From positions 1,178,001 to 1,242,000 of the forward strand of contig JASJOG010000095.1 of NCBI GenBank assembly GCA_030142905.1: a DNA stretch of 64,000 bases, in the 5' to 3' direction. Positions 32,803 through 42,720 of the stretch are shown piece after piece. A program made the position numbers and the translations under genes. Below the pieces are notes generated by a model that did not search any database, was not told where the DNA came from, and saw only the letters and a list, made by a program, of their open reading frames with translations. Each line of letters opens with the position of its first letter. Positions within the stretch are counted from its first letter, which is position 1. The DNA is from Heliopora coerulea (lineage: Eukaryota > Cnidaria > Anthozoa > Scleralcyonacea > Helioporidae).

Positions 32803-33574
32803 TCTCTTCGGAACTGGTTTTCTTCAAGTCACGCTCGAAACGCCACTTAACACTGACCGAGGGCAAATCTAATTCGTTTATACCTCCGCTAGATTAAGCA
32901 AGTTATAAATTAAACTCAGGTAGAATGCAGGGCAGATTTAGAAATCTTTTGCCACTACGCCTCGTATCTTTAGTTTACTTGAGGATTGAACTTCAATTTA
33001 TTCACAAAACCATTGAGCCAGTTTTTATCAGAAACGTCATTTTATTGGTTGATTTGCCAACGAAGATTTGTTACGGTTACCGGAAATACCAATAGCAACG
33101 CACCAATGACAGCATGAAATTCTTGACGCATTTGTTCTAATATCAATACCAAGTTGTAATTAGATCGCAAAAAAAATCGCCCATTTACCATCAGAGGTTC
33201 ACTGGAACTGAATTTACCGGGCGCTAAAATCAATAAAAACCAGGCAGAACATCAACAGCTGATGCGTAATTCACCAGGTCTACAGTTCTGGTCTTTGTTT
33301 CCGATTACGGACCATTTTACAGGAGGAAAAATTTCTCTCATCAGGTCAACACTCGCGCACAAATGCACAATCTTACACAGATGAGCGCTACGATGGCTCG
33401 AAAATATCCAAAAGTTTGAGAAAAGGCTTGTTAGAAAACTTAAGAAAGTTTATTAAGAAATTCAATGATCGATTCTACCAATACAACCGATTTAATTTGT
33501 TTGTAGGATTTGAAGACAAGGTAATTCGATGACTTGCGTTGGTGAAGAATGAACGATACATAAAATAAACCCAG
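32803..33574. promoter_or_regulatory. Upstream region of the HMGA-like gene
   Basis: The start codon at 32802 (minus strand) is followed to the right by sequence free of recognised repeats up to the Tigger relic. The promoter should lie here. No specific site can be named with confidence. Confidence 0.35.
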
Positions 33575-33793
33575 TACAGTAGGACTTCAAAGATACGAAC
33601 ACCGAACTGACCGGTCAACCGACCAGCATGCTCGAGGCACGCTCGAGCAAAATTCAATCACGTGATGTAGGCACGCGTGGCACGCGCGTGGTAGCTGCGC
33701 TGATCCAAGATGGAGGCAAAAGACAAGCGTAAGGGTATTATGAAATGATAACTTCACAATTAACCTACACTGTTGAAATCAACTGAAAAATGT

Positions 33794-33865
33794 TGACTCG
33801 AGCGGGATTTGAACTCGCACCTTCGGGATACTTGTCTACCGCTCTACCTGTTGAGCTATCGAGTC
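33794..33865 (-). tRNA. tRNA-derived (Thr-like) sequence in the left arm
   Basis: The 72-nt segment has pairing acceptor ends GACTCGA/TCGAGTC, an A box TAGCTCAACAGG and a B box-like GAGTTCAAATC. The anticodon position reads AGT if the loop is placed conventionally, but the anticodon stem pairs poorly. It is better read as part of a SINE-like element than as a working tRNA gene. Confidence 0.45.
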
Positions 33866-34114
33866 CACAGGGATTGGAGGCGAGTTTTTATCCAATTTAA
33901 GTGCACGAAATATTCTCGCGACAACTTAACGCTATCCATGAGATTGGATGTGCAGTGTTTCAATTCTATTTCAGGGTATCATTTCATAATACCCTGAGGA
34001 TGATTCTGAAATAGAATTGAAACACTGTGCATCCAATCTCATGGATAGCGTTAAGTTGTCGCGAGAATATTTCGTGCACTTAAATTAGATAAAAACTCGC
34101 CTCCTATCCCTGTG

Positions 34115-34185
34115 GACTCGATAGCTCAACAGGTAGAGCGGCGGACCGGTATCCCGAAGGTGCGAGTTCTAATCCCGCTCGAGTC
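34115..34185 (+). tRNA. tRNA-derived (Thr-like) sequence in the right arm
   Basis: This is the mirror copy of the left-arm sequence, with the same A box and acceptor pairing. The anticodon arm differs at several bases (position reads GGT) and the T loop has TTCTAAT. The differences show that the two arms have diverged or were never identical. Confidence 0.45.
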
Positions 34186-34795
34186 AACATTTTTCAGTTG
34201 ACTTCAACAGTGTAGGTTAATTGTGAAGTTATTTCATAAGACAAGCGTAACATGCGTAAGAGAAAGCGAGTCACTTTATCCATTGAACAAAAGATCGAGG
34301 TTCTTAAGAAGCTGGACAAAGGTATTTCTAAAACAGCTATTGCTTCTGAATATAGCATTGGAAAATCCACAGTAACTGATATACAGTAATCTAGGAGCAA
34401 AATTACTCAATTTGCTGCCGAAGCTAAGGACAGCAGTAGTTTCAAGAAGCGTTGCATTGTTAGGAGATATCAGGGACGGCGGAGCGGAATTACGAGTGGG
34501 GGGGCTTGAGATAAAAATACAGCATTTTGTATGCTTCTCTGGGAAATTGCACAACAAGTGTTTTAAAGCGTAGTTGTTTCAACATTACATTTGGAAAAAA
34601 GTGGGGGGGCTACAGCCCCTACAGCCCCCCCGGCTCCGCCGTCCCTGGGAGATCTGATGATGACCAATTTGACAAGGCCATGCACCTTTGGTTCACACAA
34701 GAAGACACAAAGGCACTCCTCTGAGTGGGGTTGTTGCCTTGAAGCAAAAGACAATGGATTGTTGTTTAGTAACCTTTGAATTCATTCTTACAGTA

Positions 34796-35383
34796 ATATA
34801 GAGATCAGAGCCCAGCTCAGAATTCTTAAGTCTATCGCCGTAGGGAAAGAGGCAAGTCGAAAAGTTTTAAAACATGTTTACTGACGTTTCGTTGCGGCGT
34901 GCAACATCTTAAGAGTGTAGGTTTACAGGGATGAGAAAAAACTATATATATGAATCTATAATTACATATTGGAATAATTAGACGGCTAACCAATAGAAAA
35001 CTGGGAGACGTGACAGGAAGTGACACGCATACGGAAGAGGAAAGCATTAGAATAGAGAAAGAGATGTGGAAGAGATATTTTCATTGAGAGACAGTTTGTA
35101 TTTAGAAATAACTAAACTCTCATGAATGAGGAGTTCAAAATTAGAGGAAGACCTGCAGGAAGAAATGATGGAAAAATTGTTGGGAGAAATGGCGTGATTA
35201 GTCTGGTGAGTATGAGCCTGGATACTGGAAGTAGGAAACGAAGTGGTTGCTCGTTTCAGTAAACATGTTTTAAAACTTTTTGACTTGCCTCTTTCACTAT
35301 GGTAATACACTTAAGAATTCTGAGCTGGGCCCTGATCTTTATATTACAATTACGCTTTCTGCCCGGAAAATCAATAGCCAAGA
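34796..35383. mobile_element. Penelope-like element foldback, copy A
   Basis: Inverted arms start GATCAGAGCCCAGCTCAGAA and run into AAAGAGGCAAGTCGAAAAG and TTTTAAAACATGTTTACTGA. The right end continues into CGCTTTCTGCCCGGAAAATC. Target duplication TCATTCTTACAGTA (14 bp) is at 34782-34795 and 35384-35397. Between the arms lies a decayed 3' coding end of a Penelope-like element. Sister copies: 38135-38326 and 51453-51908. Confidence 0.75.
35047..35310 (-). pseudogene. Penelope-like GIY-YIG C-terminal remnant
   Basis: The end of this frame (ELLIHESLVISKYKLSLNEN followed by SLSLF) matches the C-terminal tail seen more completely at 39801-40112. In this family that tail belongs to the GIY-YIG endonuclease. 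Upstream residues are scrambled by indels. Confidence 0.6.
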
Positions 35384-35541
35384 TCATTCTTACAGTATCA
35401 CAGTGTATATATTCCTGTTTTCACAAGTTATGTAATCATTGATATTACAGTATTACAGTATGAAACTTCAGACTTACGAACATTTCACAATTACGAACAC
35501 CCAATTTTCTGAGGTGTTCATATCTTTGAAGTCCTACTGTA

Positions 35542-35954
35542 ATTCTGATTTACTGAATGGCAACCAGGCTCCAGTTAAGCCAAGGTGGGTAATCCTCTCC
35601 AGGTCTCTGCAAAGTTTTGATCGGTCATTGGCATTGTCTTGCCTATTATAATTAAATAGCTGGATTAATTTTCAGTGTCGATTTTTTAAATAGAATTTTA
35701 CCGGAATGAATGGTATTAATCATTCTAAAAATGACGTTTTCTGTAGCGACATCTTTCTTCAATTTAGTTATGTTCGGCTGACAAATATGATCCAAAGTAT
35801 TTTTAATATGTTATCACTGATATTTATCGCAGTTCATGCCGTTTCTCAAGCTTGGTGCATCTTTGTGTGCTGATCCTGGTGTGCACGCTCGGTTAAATTC
35901 CAACATCAGAGCATCAAGAGCATTGGGTTTCCTTGCTTGAGGGGTGATTCTGGG
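35542..35954. other. Spacer between the Tigger relic and the unknown minus-strand gene
   Basis: No element is recognised. On the minus strand, after the stop at 35957, an open stretch continues in the same frame down to a second stop near 35810; see findings. Confidence 0.4.
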
Positions 35955-36834
35955 TTACGGGCTTTTTGAGCCTGTTTTCGAACGATCCTCCTTCAGATTG
36001 ATTTCCTTGAGTGAAAAAAAAGTAAACAAACCATTAATTAGCGAGTGAGTCGAATTAGAAGTTAGTGGTTCGTATGTGTGCATTGGTTGGTTGGTTGATG
36101 GTTGATGGGTTTGTCGATTGGTGGTTGGGTTGATGATACATTGGTACATGGATTACTATTTGATACTTGAACAGATATATTTGATACTTCATTTGATTGT
36201 TTTAGTACTCTGCTCCATTAATCAATTGTACAACGTTTCTCATATTTTCGAAAAAAATGTACAAAATGTCGTCATAGTTAGCTTCCTTGAACATGTATAT
36301 CTACGTGCTCAGTTTCACTTCCACTGCTCATTAAGTTAATCTTGTTATCTTACCTTAATATTCCTTCTCCTAGGGCTACTTGCCATCGATGGGCATGCCA
36401 GGTAGTTCTTCTCGTTAACTGCGGGCAACGTTATCCCGACCAGGACACGTCGTTTTCCAGAGGATAATCTGGGAATCTTCTTCGTAAGCTCAAACAATTC
36501 TTTCTCTTCCTCTTGTCGTGAGGATAAAACTCTAGATTCACAAAAATGTTTATGCTTTGTGACAACAGGAACTGTTAAAGAACTAACCTTGCACTTGGTT
36601 GGCGTTTCCGATGACCCAGCGATGTCTCCCTTGTTTGTAATTCCACTCAGGTCTTTGGTTTTCTTTGTCTTTGATGCCGACTGAATTCTTTTCATAAGAA
36701 ATTGTTCAACAGTTTGTGTTCTGTTACTGTTGCTACTCCTCAGTATTTGTCCAGTCTGATGTGTTTTAGCCGGCAAAGTATTTTTTAAAATGTGTTTAGT
36801 CTTTGAGCTTTGTGTCTGGGAAAGTTTGAGCCTC
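35955..36834 (-). CDS. Unrecognised protein, C-terminal two exons
   Basis: Exon 36834-36354 starts after acceptor TCATTAAG, ends at donor AAG|GTAAGA, and is open throughout (about 160 residues). Exon 36005-35955 follows after a strong pyrimidine tract (TTTTTTTTCACTCAAG) and ends in a stop. The joined frame is in phase. The protein part is Lys/Ser/Thr-rich and probably disordered. It has a charged helix-like stretch EEEKELFELTKKIPRLSSGK and a less polar stretch RRVLVGITLPAVNEKNYLAC. I do not recognise a family. The first exon begins in mid-codon, so upstream exons must exist to the right. None could be identified in the repeat-rich region to 39 kb. Confidence 0.5.
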
Positions 36835-37130
36835 CTTAATGAAAAAATAGTAAAACAAAGATACATTTAACATTTATCTTATCCTTGTTTAGTTCAGTTG
36901 GATTCTTCAATAGGTACTTAGCTGGAGTAAGCAAGTGATTGAGTGAATGAATATAAAGTAATGAATGAATGAAAAAAGGAAGGAAGGAATAAATGAGTGA
37001 GAGCTACGTGTGTGGTGGGCTGTGTGGTGTAATGTGTTTTTTGTTTTGTGGGGATATGTGTGATATGATGCATTAGTAATAGAGTCAGCAAAATAGGAGG
37101 TAAGCTGCGCAGGGGTGCAACTGGAGGAAG

Positions 37131-37338
37131 GGTTGAGGAGGGGGGTTGCGACCCCTGCCCTTTTTGTAGGAAATTTTATGTGTGCACTTTTAGTAACAGT
37201 TTTTTTGCCTTCACTTCCCAAAGCCACATAGAACTGCTTGATTGGAAATGATCAAAATCGCCTCAATGGGGCCTTGGTACAATCATCCGACCCCTGTTCT
37301 TCGAAATTTCTAGTTGCACCCTTGCTACGCCAGTAAAT
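37131..37338 (+). repeat. Dispersed repeat, copy 1
   Basis: It shares an ordered set of motifs with 56880-57070: a G-run, CCCTACCCTTTTTGTG-like sequence, AAACCACATA, GAAATGATCAAAAT, GGTGCCTTG-like sequence and a final TTGCACCC/TTGGGCCCC. Both copies point the same way. Family unknown. Confidence 0.55.
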
Positions 37339-37520
37339 TCATAATAGAGTGAGCAAGTCAGTCCATCCCTTCATCCTTCCAGTGTAAAAAAGCCAAAAGG
37401 CTCAGGGTACTGTCGACACCTATGAGAACAGAAACTGACGTTTCAAGGAAAGGTAATTTCCCGAACCTTTTGGCTTTTACCCATAATTCAACACTGCCGA
37501 AGCAGCAATCTGCTTCATAT

Positions 37521-37620
37521 CGTCAGTCCGTCTGTTCGTCTGTCCATCAGTCCGTCCATCCATCCGTTTGTCTGTCTATCCTTCCATCCGTCTGTCGGTC
37601 CGTCCTTCCGTAAGTTCGTC
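37521..37620 (+). repeat. Degenerate GTCC/GTCT simple repeat
   Basis: The sequence is dominated by GTCCGTC, GTCTGTC and ATCCATCC units. The ORF across it (37422-37613) is an artefact of the repeat. Confidence 0.8.
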
Positions 37621-38134
37621 TGTTAGTCAATAATTCCGTCAGGCGGTCAATCCGCCCCCGTAAGTCCGTCAGTTAATAGAGTGGGTAGCGAATGAGAGGT
37701 GAGTTAAAAAGTGGTCAGATGAGTAGTTGATTCTGTTATTATTCACATGTAAGTGAGAGAAGTTGGGTTAGTGGGTGAGGTGATGATAGAGTTAGTCCGA
37801 CTGCATTTATCTTACGTTATTTCGTTATTCTTACGTTATAACCACGGGTCCTGAAACTATATATCGCATCGTCCAATCCTGACCGACCAGTTTTGACTTT
37901 AAATTTCTTCTATTCTCTGTCTTTGAAAATCTTGCAATAGGGGTGGTCTCTATGATTCTACCGCAAACAGATCTGTCAAACTAACGTTAGGATTATGCAA
38001 TCAATAATTATCGAGAACTGACAATATATGAAAGATTCTAACCTGAGCAGTATATCTCCTATTAAGTAAACGAGTTCACTTTGTGGCGGTAATGTCGATG
38101 AGTTGAGGGGTATATTAAATGAATATTGTTGGTT

Positions 38135-38326
38135 ATAATCTTGGCTATTGATTTTCCGGGCGGAAAGCGTAATCGTAATATAAAGATCAGAGCCCAGCAT
38201 AGAATTCTTAAGTGTATCGCCATAGTGAAAGAGGCAAGTCGAAATGTTTTAAAACATTTCGACTTGCCTCTTTCACTATGGCGATACACTTAAGAATTCT
38301 AAGCTGGGCTCTGATCTTTATATTAC
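38135..38326. mobile_element. Penelope-like foldback, copy B (short hairpin)
   Basis: A perfect or near-perfect hairpin of about 70-bp arms is centred on TTTTAAAA at 38244-38251, with arms reading GATCAGAGCCCAGC to GACTTGCC. On the left it also keeps ATTTTCCGGGCGGAAAGCG. Target duplication AATATTGTTGGTT (13 bp) is at 38122-38134 and 38327-38339. No coding sequence. Confidence 0.8.
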
Positions 38327-38339
38327 AATATTGTTGGTT

Positions 38340-39419
38340 CTTAAATATATCGTTTTTGACGTTCGCAAGTTCCCTTCACAAAAGTAAACTGCATATGATA
38401 ATACTAAAGTGTAAATACTAAATATCCATTGAAAATACCCAAAACAATTTCAGGCTGCTACTCAACATGCTTTTGTTCTTTATTTTATATATGTGGTATT
38501 TCTATGTTTAGTTTATATAAATAACGGTTACATTTTGTGGTTATATCATTGTATTGGCTATCTTATTTCCATAACTATGTCTGCTTAGTTTAAGCTGATT
38601 TAATTTTTTGATTTATGGAAAACCACGTGATGGCACATCACGGAATTTGTATGTCCATTGGCTAACTTTCACTTCGTTGGCCTGTGGCTGTATGTGTGTT
38701 ACACGGAAGGTTTTCAGCGTGTACGGACGTATTCCATTGCTGTGCTACTGTTGCTTAGATCAGTTCATTCGTGGAGCTGACTTGTTTCGGGAAGGCATTG
38801 CAGATTAAAGGAAAAACTAAGATATTGGAATATGTATTTAACCCTCTCATTCATAATGTTGCCATTCAACAACAAATTACAAAAATGAAATCAACGAAAA
38901 AACAAAGAAATAAAAACAAAAGAGAATAAAGGGCAAAAAGACAAAATCCTACGTGAAAGGGTTAAAGTTTTTTCGTTTGGTAGCGTAATGGGTGACGTCA
39001 CTGTAACGTCATCGAAAAACTTAAAAACTGTATAATTTTAGCTATTATTGACATTTATCTTTGATATACATTTGAAACGGAATTTCTTTATATGAAAAAG
39101 AGTGCATGCATGGGATTGTTCAGTAATCAAATTTTAACTACGTTGCAATGTTGGCCCATTTTGAAGGCATTTTTCCCTTTTAAAAGTTGATATCTTAGGC
39201 ACTTATTCAAAATTATAATAATCCATGCATACGTTTTGGGGAAAACAGTGCAGATGGCGGTTACACTTAAAAAATGTAACTACACGATATAAGAAATAAT
39301 AGGATTTTTTTCTTTTGATGTCATGAAGACGTCACAATAACCTTATTAAATGGTGAGCGAAGTATAAAGAGTAGCGTCCAACATATTGTGCGGAATAGAG
39401 GCATGACAAATTCGTAACT
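38340..39419. other. AT-rich spacer
   Basis: No gene was recognised. A TGACGTCA octamer lies near 38992-38999, with further GACGTCA copies near 39330, but no gene start can be tied to them. Confidence 0.5.
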
Positions 39420-39448
39420 TTTAAGAATAATTTATTAAGGAACAGAGA

Positions 39449-39481
39449 CTAACGTTTCGTTGCAGCACGCGATATCACCAG
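39449..39481 (-). ncRNA. Hammerhead-ribozyme-like motif in Penelope copy D
   Basis: Read on the minus strand: CTGGTGA, a possible stem II segment, then CGAAACGTTAG. The canonical core is CUGAUGA...GAAA. Penelope-like elements are known to carry minimal hammerhead motifs. One core base differs, so activity is doubtful. Confidence 0.3.
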
Positions 39482-39616
39482 AGTGAGACAATAGGTAGGA
39501 TAACATCAATTATATAGCAGACTAACTAGGATTATATTACAATCAAAGAGACTAAGGTAAAGAAGGGAGGAGCTACGATACATTTCGAAAATAAAGAGAT
39601 CAATAAAATGAAATAA

Positions 39617-39767
39617 TCCTCAGGGTATTATGAAATGATAACTTCACAATTAACCTACACTGTTGAAGTCAATCGGTATCCCGAAGGTGAGAGTCCAAAT
39701 CCCGCTCGAGTCAACATTTTTCAGTTGACTTCAACAGTGTAGGTTAATTGTGAAGTTATCATTTCAT
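39617..39767. mobile_element. Deleted copy of the tRNA-bearing foldback
   Basis: It has the same outer arms as 33733-34237 (TTATGAAATGATAACTTCAC and its complement) but only a partial tRNA-like part (from CGGTATCCCGAAGG to CTCGAGTC). Target duplication AAAATGAAATAA (12 bp) is at 39605-39616 and 39768-39779, inside Penelope copy D. Confidence 0.8.
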
Positions 39768-39800
39768 AAAATGAAATAAGTTGAAATAGAAGTATGTCAG

Positions 39801-40140
39801 TTAGAACAGGGATAGAGGAATAGAACTAAGATTTGTGTTTAATGAAGGGTTACGTTGGCGAATATGTAGGCTTCCCTTGACAAGAAGTTTGGAACTAGAG
39901 GAGCATGACGAAAGAATACGGAAGTCGTTTAAAGAAGCGGAATGACCAGTTTCAGAGAGATGAGAAAGTATGCTTGAAGGAGAAGGATTAGTACGTTTCT
40001 TTCCCGTCAAAGGAGAGATCCCCAAGTGGTCCGAGACTCTCGTGTGCAAATAGCGGGCTGCTTGACCCACATGCAATGCGTTACAGTATTGACACGTGAA
40101 CGAATAAACCACATGAGATCTCAGACCCTTGGGAATTCTA
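39801..40140 (-). pseudogene. Penelope-like GIY-YIG endonuclease domain, partial
   Basis: The open frame 40112-39801 reads VVYSFTCQYCNALHVGQAAR near its start, then TRVSDHLG, SSILSHLSETGHSASLNDF and the tail NPSLNTNLSSIPLSLF before a stop. This is the typical C-terminal endonuclease of Penelope-like retroelements, which nicks target DNA for priming. Upstream to about 40230 the similarity (HIKIRTVFRPTKRLSHFF) continues in another frame, so there is at least one frameshift. Not functional as it stands. Confidence 0.75.
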
Positions 40141-40245
40141 TCTTGGTGGTGAAAAAATGTGACAGGCGTTTGGTAGGTCGGAAAACGGTGCGGATTTTGA
40201 TGTGAGGAAAGGTGGAGGCAGGTAGTTGATTCTCATATAACTGAA

Positions 40246-42720
40246 ATACTATAAACACTTATGTTCTTTCTAATCTACCTTAACTATTTGTGAATGTCCG
40301 TGGAACTAAATATCCAAACACTCATAACGTTTGCATATTACGTTGTCGATATTTTGTACAGCAAATTATGCCGTGTATGATCACGTTAACAAATGTATTC
40401 AGTGTTACAATATACACAGCATTAGGAGAGTTAGTATTACAAGGAACGTCTCAGGGATTTAATCCACTGAATTACCTTTTTCACTGGGAAATAGTGACTA
40501 AAATGTTGTTGTAATTTTCTTCTTCGCAGAAGTGGAACTGTGCTGAAAGGTATGGCTGCATTGGCGGTTGGATAGTCCGGTAACCGATAACGAATGATCA
40601 TCTTTTTTGAATTAAGATTGCGAAGATTTCCAAGACGGGTCTGGTAATTGATTCAGGTAAGTTTTTTTACAACTTCTGATTATAAATTGTCATGCGTTCC
40701 TGATGTTGTAACAGTACGTCACCAGGACAACGTTAAATACAGCGATTTGGGACATTACTCTATGACGTAATCTAATTTCTATTGCAAGAGTATGCGAGAG
40801 TCAAAAGATATCGACAATACAATAATGAGTGAGTTGTTTAAAAAAAAAATTACATCAGATACGTGTGCATGCGTTTTCACAGAAAACTCCAGTGTTTCTG
40901 AAAACAATTACCGCACACAGAAACTGAGAATATTTTTTAATCTTTCCACGTTGAGAAGCATTTTGAAAACATTCATTCAGTAAAATGACCATCGTGTTCG
41001 TCATGATGACGATGACGAGGACGAGAGATGAAAACGCAACAACGTTTTTGCTCAATGAAGTAAAAAACGTCTTCCTATGGGTGACAGTTGGAGTGATCGA
41101 AAAATGATTTGTAGATATTCTATCCCATATTGGAACATATAGCCAGAAATTAATAAAATTATTAATTGTACTAAAGACATGCCTGTTTTGAACTATCCCA
41201 TGTTACCTTGAAATTGCACTATATCTCAGCCTGTCAGATTAGAGAATGTTTCCATATATTAGTAAAACCAAAGGAATGGTTGTATTTGCGATGTCGTAAT
41301 TAATGCACGGCCATTTGTAAACCAGGAAACTGAATAGGTAAGCGTGCTTAAAGAAATTTTAGTAAAGTAAAGACGACATCACTCGGGACGACGAATATTA
41401 AACCAACAAATCTTGCTGAAAAGATTGATAAGCGTAACGAGGCATTCGTGAACAATTTTTGGTATTTTGTTGCAGCAATATGTTGCGTTAAGAATGACGA
41501 TAAAAGTAATGCGGCGATGTTACTAGGCACGACTTTTTAACGAAGATTTTTAACGCAACAAGTTCCCGCAAAAAAAATTTCATATTTTCAAAATTTCACA
41601 AATGGCATGTCATGTGCATCAAATTTTTGAGCAACATTTGTTAAAAATCGTCGCCTGGAACGTCACCTTAAAGTTTGTCCGACGCCCTGTAGAATGTGAA
41701 TTGTGTTATACGTACGTTAGTCCCTGATAACAGTTCAATCAAAAACAAGGATGTCTTCTATACCAGCTGCGTTCCCAGTGAAGGGATAAAATGTGTGTTT
41801 TACAATCTCTGCTTCTTTGAGGAGATAAATTATGTCTGGGTAAAACAGCTGTACTGAATACATCGCATTGCCGGCAAATTAGGTTTGTGAATCGAAGCTT
41901 TTGCCAGTACTTTTGACGCTACGGTTCATTTTTTTTATTATCTTTCTCTTTTTTTGTAATTCACAAGGCCCAGATTTTCTCAAATTTTTAGTCATACAAA
42001 GTTTTAAGGTAAAAAAGCATAGCCACCACAAAGCAAAATCTTCTTCTTTGTCACATAGATGAGTACGGTAATATCAACATTTTTATTTACAGTAATATTT
42101 AAATTGTGCACGTGTATGTATACATAAATGGCTACTGGACCCAACCATATCATTAGCTGATTGACATCCGAGTGCAAGCATGAGGCTTTGGAGTGACTAA
42201 TGGACCACGGGGGGGCTCAATAACGTAATGACCACGCAACAAGTGGTATTGTGATCCCAATAATTTACATGAACGAAATGTAAGACTTGTCTAAGGCTAA
42301 ATCCTTAAGCATTCAGTCTGCAATGTAATTTACTCAGAGATGTTAAACTGCCTTCAAAGAAGCATGTGGAGTGTTTGAAGAATTTTGAACTTCATGCTAT
42401 TCCCAATATTGAAGACATGACCGAATTTAAAACAAACAAATGACCATAAGGGAGCTGAATGGCTATTTAAAAGTAAATGGTTAAATAATGGATGTGATCA
42501 ACCCAGCAATGAAGAACTTGAACTTAATATACTTGAGTTTGGAGGATTTAAGTCGACAATAACCTGACTTCCTCTCTCAACTTAAACTTTCAGACATGTT
42601 TCATAAAAAAATAAAGTACTGGAATTCTGCAATGTTTTGTATAGAATTTGTCTCAATTTAACTGTAGTTCATTTGATGTTGAAGACATCAATTCAATCTC
42701 CCATAGCACATATCTACAAG
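40246..42720. other. Spacer downstream of TAF11
   Basis: Apart from the MITE at 41368-41668 no element or gene is recognised. Several short ORFs (40290-40514, 42637-42825) overlap the TAF11 3' side or have no motif. Confidence 0.5.
41368..41668. mobile_element. Decayed PIF/Harbinger-like MITE
   Basis: The right end AAAATCGTCGCCTGGAACGT followed by CACCT is the same terminus as 27170-27988, again followed by TAA. The left end is diverged (GACGACATCACTCGGGACGA). Internal GCAACATTTG and TTTTTAACG motifs are shared. Confidence 0.5.

Larger units (their letters stand above)
33733..34237. mobile_element. Foldback element with a tRNA-like sequence in each arm
   Basis: This 505-bp near-perfect palindrome starts GGGTATTATGAAAT and has its turn-around near 33975-33990. 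Both arms carry TTCACAATTAACCTACACTG, a tRNA-like block and about 120 bp more. Target duplication AAGACAAGCGTAA (13 bp) is at 33720-33732 and 34238-34250. A 12-13 bp duplication suggests insertion by a retroelement-type nick rather than by a usual TIR transposase. A deleted copy is at 39617-39767. Confidence 0.8.
33710..34437 (+). pseudogene. Tigger/CENP-B-like transposase N-terminal fragment, interrupted
   Basis: The frame opens with ATG at 33710 (MEAKDKR), is cut by the 505-bp foldback after codon 7, and resumes at 34251 with RKRKRVTLSIEQKIEVLKKL and then KTAIASEYSIGKSTVTDI. This is the psq-type helix-turn-helix that starts CENP-B/Tigger transposases. A TAG stop and frame decay follow near 34390. 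The catalytic DDE domain is not present. Non-functional. Confidence 0.75.
33577..35539 (+). mobile_element. Tigger/pogo-type DNA transposon relic carrying two nested insertions
   Basis: Inverted ends CAGTAGGACTTCAAAGATAC (left) and its complement (right) are flanked by TA at 33575-33576 and 35540-35541. The interior contains a pogo-type transposase N-terminus. The element is interrupted by a tRNA-bearing foldback (33733-34237) and by a Penelope-like foldback (34796-35383), each with its own target duplication. This dates the insertions as later than the Tigger. Confidence 0.8.
36835..38121. other. Repeat-rich spacer or intron
   Basis: It contains a dispersed repeat (37131-37338) and a tetranucleotide-like run (37521-37620). 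It may be an intron of the unknown minus-strand gene. Confidence 0.4.
39420..40245 (-). mobile_element. Penelope-like element 3' fragment, copy D
   Basis: On the minus strand the fragment carries the end of a Penelope-type polyprotein (GIY-YIG domain) followed by a hammerhead-like motif at 39449-39481. A 151-bp tRNA foldback derivative (39617-39767) is inserted between them. The reverse transcriptase domain is absent, so this is a 5'-truncated copy. Confidence 0.7.

Noticed and set aside
33794..34185. Two functional tRNA genes
   Set aside because: Poor anticodon stem pairing, location in a palindromic mobile element and a third partial copy in another insertion point to tRNA-derived repeat sequence.
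37422..37613. ORF rich in SVCSSVHQSVHPSVCLS
   Set aside because: A translation of the GTCC/GTCT simple repeat.
38990..39340. TGACGTCA sites as a CREB-controlled promoter
   Set aside because: No gene start is nearby, and the motif recurs in AT-rich sequence that looks repeat-derived.
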